Source: a virus
Length of the DNA: 20,448 bases
Strand: one strand, 5' to 3'
Virus record (IMG/VR): IMGVR_UViG_3300023108_000190
Coordinates: 1 to 20,448 of that record
The notes below the pieces were generated by a model, which was not told the origin of the DNA, searched no databases, and saw only the letters and a program-made list of their open reading frames with translations. The translations under genes were made by a program, and so were the position numbers. This document shows, in pieces, positions 16,734 through 20,448 of this stretch. Each line of letters starts with the position of its first letter. Within the stretch, counting starts at the first letter, position 1.

Positions 16734-17390
16734 TGCCGCTTCAAGAGCGATAAAGTATTCAACAGATTTATTCACATTGGTAAAATGCGAAATACCTTTT
16801 GAAGAGACTTCAACCTTGTAGTCACCAGAAAGAAGTTTTAGGTTTTCAACCTTAAAGAAATATGTGAAATCAGATGGTGCGTTTTCACCAACTGTGATAC
16901 TGAAATCGTTAGAAGTGTCATTCTTACGATCAGTAACAAGTAGTTCGATGTTACCACCAGCAGTTCCTTTAAGAACCACATCAGGCACACCAAGAACAGC
17001 AGACGCCTTTTGAATTTTATCAAAAGTGTTTTGTGTAAAGGTAAACTCTACATCAACAGAAGGCATTTGAATTTCTGTCTTTGGTGCAGTGACAATAGAT
17101 GGGTCACTGAAGAAGTAGTTCACTGAACTACCACCACCCTCTTCTTTAAGTTTCACAGACTTCTCACCAATGTCTAGTGTTGGGTCTTTGAACAAAGATA
17201 GAGCAGATAAAAATTCGTTCAAGTCGTAGATTGCAAACTCTGAACTAAATGTATCTGGGATTGTTGCTTTTGAAACAATGTTTTTCATTGCAGACATTGT
17301 TCCGATCACATTTCCACTTTTAACCAATAGGTTTTGGTTGATAGTGGAGAAGTTCTTTAGAACTTCTTTTGTATCATTACTAAGTTTCAT
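16731..17390 (-). CDS. 45: Sliding clamp gp45
   Basis: This 219-residue protein forms the trimeric ring that tethers gp43 and, in T4, also activates late transcription with gp55 and gp33. The N-terminus MKLSNDTKEVLKNFSTIN matches T4 gp45, AIYDLNEFLSALSLF at about 53-67 matches the T4 AIYDLNGFLGILSL segment, and the C-terminus VEYFIALEA matches its last strand. T4 gp45 is 228 residues. The ATG at 17390 overlaps the DUF3310 stop as TGATG, with GGAG 7 bases upstream; a TTG one codon earlier is rejected on T4 alignment. The presence of late-type promoters in the window fits a gp45-dependent late system. Confidence 0.93.
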   Translation of the reverse strand: MKLSNDTKEVLKNFSTINQNLLVKSGNVIGTMSAMKNIVSKATIPDTFSSEFAIYDLNEFLSALSLFKDPTLDIGEKSVKLKEEGGGSSVNYFFSDPSIVTAPKTEIQMPSVDVEFTFTQNTFDKIQKASAVLGVPDVVLKGTAGGNIELLVTDRKNDTSNDFSITVGENAPSDFTYFFKVENLKLLSGDYKVEVSSKGISHFTNVNKSVEYFIALEAA

Positions 17391-17668
17391 CAATTATCTC
17401 CATGATTATCGTGATTATGTAACGCCATTATACCATAATGGATTACCTTTAGCAAGTCATTTCTGTTCTTGCCATCTTTTTTTCCATATCGTTGTGAATA
17501 TTTTAGAATATTGCCGATACAGAAACCTTCACCATGTCCACTGTCCATGATAAATTCTGTTGCTTGAAATTTGTTATGCGAGTAGTGTGCGTTGTATGTA
17601 GAGTCGATATAGTTTTTCAACTCTTCAAGAATTTTGTCTTCTGAATACTTGTAATCAATCTTTTTCAC
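17390..17668 (-). CDS. DUF3310-family protein (GTG start)
   Basis: This 92-residue protein has the layout of the DUF3310 family, which includes the T7 gp1.7-type protein: FQATEFIMDSGHGEGFCIGNILKY (34-57), RYGKKDG, then DLLKVIHYGIMAL (71-83). T7 gp1.7 has a nucleotide kinase activity, but shared fold does not prove shared activity here. The start is a GTG at 17668 with AGGA 7 bases before it. An ATG two bases upstream is out of frame and meets TGA at once. It sits first in the replisome block, directly before gp45. Confidence 0.82.
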   Translation of the reverse strand: MKKIDYKYSEDKILEELKNYIDSTYNAHYSHNKFQATEFIMDSGHGEGFCIGNILKYSQRYGKKDGKNRNDLLKVIHYGIMALHNHDNHGDN

Positions 17669-17688
17669 ATTAACATCCTATAAGGTAG

Positions 17689-17711
17689 TGTGGGGGCGCA
17701 AGGCCCCCACA
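17689..17711 (-). terminator. GC-rich hairpin between the winged-helix-like gene and DUF3310
   Basis: A perfect 9-bp stem (TGTGGGGGC/GCCCCCACA) with a 5-base loop begins 6 bases after the stop at 17718. It is very GC-rich for this genome. No U-run follows on the minus strand, so it may act as a weak terminator, a pause site or an mRNA-stabilising 3' end rather than a classic Rho-independent terminator. Confidence 0.5.
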
Positions 17712-17717
17712 ACATGA

Positions 17718-17996
17718 TTAGCTCTGGAAACGAGCTTCGTAAGAATAGTCTGAACCCGAAATTGCCTTCAGTCCAGCAGCGATGACACCCTTAGAGGGTT
17801 CACCCAAACGATATGCAGTCTGTCCATCTACTGTCTTATTGACATAGATACAGTTACCTTCATTTCGTAGGGTATCTACTAGTGAACGAGGGGAAGTAAG
17901 ATCAAACTTAGTTCTTAGTGTTTTCCAAGTCACATTCTTACCAGTTGATAGAAGGTTAAGAACCTTCTGCTTCTTAGTTAGTGCTTTTCTAGCCAT
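17718..17996 (-). CDS. Small putative winged-helix protein
   Basis: This 92-residue basic protein has the pattern of a small winged-helix DNA-binding fold: a basic start (ARKALTKKQKVL), the helix VLNLLSTGKN, VTWKTLRTKFDL, then TSPRSLVDTLRNEG as the likely recognition helix, and a beta wing CIYVNKTVDGQTAYRL. A C-terminal GVIAAGLKAISG follows. Related small proteins occur in marine T4-like phages. It could be a transcription regulator, but no operator is evident. I chose the ATG at 17996 (MARKAL) with GGAG 5 bases before it. The gene has its own promoter (18042-18070) and a 5' leader hairpin. Confidence 0.82.
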   Translation of the reverse strand: MARKALTKKQKVLNLLSTGKNVTWKTLRTKFDLTSPRSLVDTLRNEGNCIYVNKTVDGQTAYRLGEPSKGVIAAGLKAISGSDYSYEARFQS

Positions 17997-18017
17997 AATG
18001 TCTCCATTCTGTAATTG

Positions 18018-18034
18018 CTGCACGATTTGTGCAG
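18018..18034 (-). promoter_or_regulatory. 5' leader hairpin of the winged-helix-like gene
   Basis: Perfect 6-bp stem CTGCAC/GTGCAG with a 5-base loop. The start of transcription predicted from the promoter is near 18035, so the hairpin begins almost at the mRNA 5' end. Hairpins so placed are known to protect mRNAs from 5'-end-dependent decay; that role is inferred here. Confidence 0.6.
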
Positions 18035-18041
18035 TTTCATT

Positions 18042-18070
18042 ATATTATCAAAAAGAGGGGATAATGTCAA
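18042..18070 (-). promoter_or_regulatory. Sigma70-type promoter inside the hsp20 terminator
   Basis: TTGACA (18065-18070), a 17-base spacer and TAATAT (18042-18047), aimed at the winged-helix-like gene. The -35 box lies in the loop of the hsp20 terminator hairpin and the spacer contains its 3' arm and U-run. Confidence 0.74.
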
Positions 18071-18087
18071 TACATTTTTCCCCTCTT
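18053..18087 (-). terminator. Rho-independent terminator of hsp20
   Basis: An 8-bp stem AAGAGGGG/CCCCTCTT with a 19-base loop is followed on the minus strand by further T residues (TTTTT in all), 10 bases after the hsp20 stop. The loop is longer than usual because it houses a -35 box. Confidence 0.72.
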
Positions 18088-18097
18088 ATGTTTTGTG

Positions 18098-18532
18098 TTA
18101 CTTGATTTCAATCAAACGAGGTTTCTTTTCCTCTGGAATGATTCTCTCAAGTTCCACATTCAACAACCCATTTTCAAAGGTTGCACCCTTAACTACCACA
18201 TCATCAGATAAAGTAAAGGCACGAGTAAATGCACGATTTGAAATACCCTTATGTAGATATTGTTTATCGTCATCACCCTCTGGTCTGGATTGAGATTTGA
18301 TTGTAAGAATATTTTCCTTAGTCTCAATCTCAATTTCGTCCTTGCTGAAACCAGCAATTGCGACTTCAATTACATAATTGGAATCGTCTACCTTTACGAT
18401 ATTGTAAGGGGGGTAGTTTGTTGTTGCAACAGAACTCTCATCAAAGAGTTTGTCGAACATTCTATCAAAACCGATAGAATAAGTTTTAACCCGATCAAAA
18501 GGGTCGTTTACCATAAGAGATGTATTTACCAT
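18098..18532 (-). CDS. hsp20: Small heat-shock protein, Hsp20/IbpA family
   Basis: This 144-residue ATP-independent chaperone would hold unfolded proteins, here probably phage or host proteins during virion assembly. An N-terminal arm (FDRMFDKLFD, 22-31) precedes the alpha-crystallin domain: PPYNIVKVDDSNYVIEVAIAG at 41-61, ENILTIKS at 73-80, RAFTRAFTL at 100-108, and the ENGLLNVEL signature at 120-128. The C-terminal tail carries the I-x-I type motif (IEI, 141-143) used for oligomer contacts. The length is close to E. coli IbpA (137). I chose the ATG at 18532, with AAAGGAG 7 bases upstream. A late-type promoter and a 5' hairpin precede it, so late expression is likely. Confidence 0.92.
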   Translation of the reverse strand: MVNTSLMVNDPFDRVKTYSIGFDRMFDKLFDESSVATTNYPPYNIVKVDDSNYVIEVAIAGFSKDEIEIETKENILTIKSQSRPEGDDDKQYLHKGISNRAFTRAFTLSDDVVVKGATFENGLLNVELERIIPEEKKPRLIEIK

Positions 18533-18564
18533 GTTGTTTCTCCTTTCATAAGCAAGATACATTT

Positions 18565-18587
18565 GTGATACCCATTAGGCGTATCAC
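18565..18587 (-). promoter_or_regulatory. 5' leader hairpin of hsp20
   Basis: Perfect 7-bp inverted repeat GTGATAC/GTATCAC with a 9-base loop. A transcript from the late-type promoter just upstream would start close to 18587, placing the hairpin at the mRNA 5' end. It could protect the mRNA; alternatively it could be a protein-binding site. Confidence 0.6.
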
Positions 18588-18591
18588 CCAT

Positions 18592-18599
18592 TATTTATA
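18592..18599 (-). promoter_or_regulatory. T4-type late promoter upstream of hsp20
   Basis: Exact TATAAATA on the minus strand, about 60 bases before the hsp20 ATG and with no TTGACA at the proper distance. It matches the second such site at 4393-4400, and both lie in non-coding gaps before genes, which makes chance less likely. Confidence 0.65.
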
Positions 18600-18616
18600 A
18601 TGACGGTTTTTGGGGG

Positions 18617-18712
18617 GATACCGACAAACCCTAGTTTGCGACACAGAGTAAGCATATATTTTGTGTCGAGCAGGATGACTTACGAACTGCACCCTAATAT
18701 TATATAGGTATC
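18617..18712 (-). other. Non-coding stretch with cloverleaf-like pairing potential
   Basis: No gene fits between the DUF932 terminator and the hsp20 late promoter. A 6-bp closing stem (GATACC/GGTATC, 18707-18712 with 18617-18622) encloses three possible hairpins: GCAG/CTGC (18670-18673 with 18687-18690), a 7-bp CGACACA/TGTGTCG (18639-18645 with 18662-18668), and a 5-bp CAAAC/GTTTG (18625-18629 with 18634-18638) directly next to it. There is no tRNA T-arm or anticodon layout. It could be a small RNA or a structured 3' end; strand is assumed from the neighbours. Confidence 0.3.
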
Positions 18713-18713
18713 T

Positions 18714-18737
18714 GAAAAGGGTTTTTCAACCCTTTTC
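18714..18737 (-). terminator. Hairpin terminator of the DUF932 gene
   Basis: An 8-bp stem GAAAAGGG/CCCTTTTC with an 8-base loop, 10 bases after the stop at 18748. The U-run on the minus strand is short (four, part of the stem). The plus strand has a longer T-rich tail, so it may work in both directions. Confidence 0.6.
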
Positions 18738-18747
18738 TTCAACTTTT

Positions 18748-19707
18748 TTATGCCGCCTCAGCGAACTCAAGTGCCTTGTCAAGGGCGTTAAGTTTCACCT
18801 TACGGTTTCGTCCATACCATGCAGACTGTAGGCGAGAGTCGTTCTCACGACCTTGCAAGTGGTCTGTCATGTAAGTGACTGCATTAAATGCCTGCCACCA
18901 TGAACCTTCTGCAAAGTTAGCGCCGGGTTGTGTCTGGATGTTTTCCATCGCAAGTTTGGCGTTACGAGAAGTGAAAGGAATTACATTGTCCACTTTCTCT
19001 TTTGCAGGAGCACCGAATACTGTGTTGAAGTATTGGATTACATTGTCAGCAGTGTATCGTTTTGAACCAAGAAACTCTGCCATTGACTTGTATTGTTCCA
19101 TCTTCTCACGAGCAATACCCATCTGTTCTTTTACTGCCTCTGGGTCAAATGCAGTTCTGTGGTTTACAGTAACCATCTGTTCTGACTGTTTTGACAGTGA
19201 AAGAGTTAGAGTGTTGTTACACACTACACGAATTGGGGTCATACGAATGTCGATTGACTTACCAAATTTGTGTGGGTTAGTAAATAGGAAGTAGTTGTCG
19301 GTTACATCACCTTTGAACAACTCAAAAGACTCTTTGGTTTTCGCAAGTGCCCAGACAATCTCACCACCTTTGAGAGAACCAGCGGTGTGCATTTCCATGT
19401 CACCAGCACGAACATACTCATCAAAGAACTCAAACGCCTCTGCGTTCTGAACAGGATTCCAACCCTTACCAACAACATCTAAAACCTTGTTGTCAATAGA
19501 GCGAACAAGTGCCTGTTTGCCGGGGATTGCAACACCAGAAGCAGTTACCATATCTTCTTTGGTTACTTCCCAATTCAAACCAGCAGTTGTCATAAACTGT
19601 TCTGGGGTTAAATCGGCAGGGACTTTAGTTCCCAAACCATGCCACGGAAGTTCACCCACATATGCCATCTGGGCCTGTCCGTTTACAATTTCAAGTTCAT
19701 GTGCCAT
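18748..19707 (-). CDS. DUF932 phage/plasmid-like protein
   Basis: This 319-residue protein is of the DUF932 family (phage/plasmid-like). The N-terminus has MAYVGELPWHGLGTKVP at 14-30, the usual opening of the family, then the helical LTPEQFMTTAGLNWEV. The middle holds MTPIRVVCNNTLTLSL (about 156-171), a typical conserved segment, and the C-terminus has WWQAFNAVTYMTDHLQGR. No catalytic residues are known for the family and its biochemical role is unproven; many phages and plasmids carry it. It has its own strong promoter (19745-19773), a good AAGGAG ribosome site and a terminator, so it is a single-gene unit and probably highly expressed early. Confidence 0.9.
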   Translation of the reverse strand: MAHELEIVNGQAQMAYVGELPWHGLGTKVPADLTPEQFMTTAGLNWEVTKEDMVTASGVAIPGKQALVRSIDNKVLDVVGKGWNPVQNAEAFEFFDEYVRAGDMEMHTAGSLKGGEIVWALAKTKESFELFKGDVTDNYFLFTNPHKFGKSIDIRMTPIRVVCNNTLTLSLSKQSEQMVTVNHRTAFDPEAVKEQMGIAREKMEQYKSMAEFLGSKRYTADNVIQYFNTVFGAPAKEKVDNVIPFTSRNAKLAMENIQTQPGANFAEGSWWQAFNAVTYMTDHLQGRENDSRLQSAWYGRNRKVKLNALDKALEFAEAA

Positions 19708-19744
19708 AATATAAATCTCCTTAGATTTTCAAGTTTGTATACTC

Positions 19745-19773
19745 AGTATAGTCTGTTTTCACAACAATGTCAA
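19745..19773 (-). promoter_or_regulatory. Sigma70-type promoter of the DUF932 gene
   Basis: TTGACA (19768-19773), a 17-base spacer and TATACT (19745-19750), with about 37 bases between the -10 box and the ATG. The -35 box contains the stop codon of the upstream gene. The preceding bases (AAAAACATC) are the same as at the promoter near 4420. Confidence 0.8.
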
Positions 19774-20012
19774 GATGTTTTTGAAACAATTTCAAAATTT
19801 TCATCATTTTTTAGAAGCACCCATCTTTCATCATGCATTTTCTTTCCAAAAGAACCAAGTCTGAAAGTCTTGTTCTCACTGCGACATCTCACCGCAGCAT
19901 TCCCATTGAAAGTGCCTAGTGCATTAACCACCCATTTAGACCCATGTTGGTTAATACGATTTTTCCCATGTCTGGAAATACCTTTAAGTTCTACCCAATC
20001 ACCCCTATTCAT
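19770..20012 (-). CDS. Small basic hypothetical protein, 80 aa
   Basis: I do not recognise a function. The 80-residue protein is basic and beta-rich: MNRGDWVELKGISRHGKNRI, then SKWVVNALGTFNGNAAVRCRS and KKMHDERWVLLKN. The layout of short strands with Gly turns and many Arg, Lys and His residues suggests a small nucleic-acid-binding barrel, but this is a guess. I chose the ATG at 20012, which overlaps the upstream stop by 8 bases. An open frame extends 33 bases further but would lie inside the previous gene. Its last codons form the extended -35 region of the DUF932 promoter. Confidence 0.72.
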   Translation of the reverse strand: MNRGDWVELKGISRHGKNRINQHGSKWVVNALGTFNGNAAVRCRSENKTFRLGSFGKKMHDERWVLLKNDENFEIVSKTS

Positions 20013-20175
20013 TGAACAGGGCCTTTGCAGATAGGAAAGAACCATCTTCCATTATGAATTTAATATCTGGTAAAGCACCAAAACCAAGATGGCGCTCTTT
20101 AATCTTCACACCATTGATTTCTGTTGCAGTCCACATATCTTCCATATGTTTTTTCAATTTCGGATCAATTGTCAT
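20005..20175 (-). CDS. Small hypothetical protein, 56 aa
   Basis: I do not recognise this gene. The 56-residue protein begins MTIDPKLKKHMEDMW and continues with short strands (INGVKIKERHLGFG, IKFIMEDGSFLSAKALF). The ATG at 20175 overlaps the upstream stop as TAATG and has GGAG 8 bases before it, which is good evidence of translation. It has no membrane span or catalytic motif. Tight coupling on both sides places it in one operon with the 75- and 80-residue neighbours. Confidence 0.7.
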   Translation of the reverse strand: MTIDPKLKKHMEDMWTATEINGVKIKERHLGFGALPDIKFIMEDGSFLSAKALFNE

Positions 20176-20402
20176 TATACTAACTCCATTCCAGTTTCCC
20201 AAAGTTTCCACGCACCATCATAGTCAGCGAACCCATATTCATCAGCAAAGTCCATTGAAGAACTGTGGAATACAGAAGTCGCAAGACCTTTAGTCTTGAT
20301 GATGTAAGCAACCATTTTAGGGGTTTTTGCGAATCCAACAGGGTTTCCAGTTCCAGCGAAGAACTCAATACCACCGTCACGAGCACCAATAAAGTCAATC
20401 AT
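20175..20402 (-). CDS. Small hypothetical protein, 75 aa
   Basis: I do not recognise this gene. The 75-residue protein begins MIDFIGARDGGIEFFAGTG and has a Gly-rich first third, a hydrophobic strand-helix (KMVAYIIKTKGLATSVF, 29-45) and an acidic aromatic C-terminus (MDFADEYGFADYDGAWKLW). The ATG at 20402 follows AAAGGA by 7 bases. It is the first gene visible in the three-gene run. Confidence 0.72.
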   Translation of the reverse strand: MIDFIGARDGGIEFFAGTGNPVGFAKTPKMVAYIIKTKGLATSVFHSSSMDFADEYGFADYDGAWKLWETGMELV

Positions 20403-20432
20403 TTTTAGTCCTTTCTCTCAACTTACATATAC

Positions 20433-20438
20433 ATTATA
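20433..20438 (-). promoter_or_regulatory. Possible -10 box upstream of the 75-aa gene
   Basis: The minus strand reads TATAAT about 30 bases before the ATG at 20402. The matching -35 box would lie beyond the right edge of the window, so the promoter cannot be confirmed. The rest of 20403-20448 is leader with a good ribosome site and nothing else visible. Confidence 0.35.
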
Positions 20439-20448
20439 GATGTTCTCA

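Noticed and set aside
18098-18562. Longer Hsp20 frame beginning MYLAYERR
   Set aside because: The extra 10 codons have no ribosome site and overlap the leader; the ATG at 18532 has a perfect AAAGGAG.
18600-18714. tRNA gene in the non-coding gap
   Set aside because: There is no T-arm consensus, no 7-base anticodon loop and no 7-bp acceptor stem on either strand.
18875-19294. 139-codon open frame on the plus strand
   Set aside because: It lies fully antisense to the DUF932 gene, has no recognisable motif and no plus-strand gene exists elsewhere in the window.

Overview
The window is a piece of a T4-like marine tailed phage (myovirus) genome. It is AT-rich, all 26 genes lie on the minus strand, most neighbours overlap by 1 to 26 bases or sit within a few bases of each other, and it carries seven recognisable T4 replication and recombination genes: gp41 helicase, UvsX, gp43 DNA polymerase, RegA, gp62, gp44 and gp45. 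The accessory genes (RimK-like ligase-protease fusion, two 2-oxoglutarate oxygenase families, small heat-shock protein, MazG-like enzyme, DUF932 protein) resemble those of myoviruses of marine bacteria such as SAR11 or cyanobacteria. No photosynthesis gene is visible, so the host is open. GTG or TTG starts are inferred for three genes.

In the direction of transcription (high to low coordinates), the window opens with three small unknown genes (20402-19770). A strong sigma70-type promoter follows and drives a DUF932 protein gene (19707-18748) that ends at a hairpin terminator. Next come a non-coding, possibly structured stretch, a T4-type late promoter and an Hsp20 gene (18532-18098). The Hsp20 terminator overlaps a new promoter that drives a winged-helix-like small protein (17996-17718). 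After a GC-rich hairpin comes the replisome block: DUF3310 protein, gp45 clamp, gp44/gp62 clamp loader and RegA, then a RimK-like ATP-grasp/retropepsin fusion and a 74-residue protein. A promoter placed almost on the start codon of gene 43 follows, and may make a leaderless polymerase transcript.

Downstream of the polymerase is an overlapping run of a DNA methyltransferase, an Asp/Asn-hydroxylase-like protein, a GNAT-like protein, an Sm-like protein, a MazG-like pyrophosphohydrolase, UvsX, a prolyl-hydroxylase-like oxygenase, a small unknown protein and the gp41 helicase. A second late-type promoter, overlapping a sigma70-type one, then drives a 414-residue protein with ligase/nucleotidyltransferase-like motifs, an 850-residue multidomain protein with an NMN-adenylyltransferase-like head, a small cupin-like protein and a gene cut by the window edge.

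The most interesting points are the ligase-like reading of the 414-residue protein and its pairing with the adenylyltransferase fusion, the possibly leaderless polymerase mRNA, a tandem repeat with decoy start codons in front of gene 44, the terminator-promoter overlap after hsp20, and the structured non-coding stretch upstream of hsp20. All functional calls come from reading motifs by eye; no database search was run.
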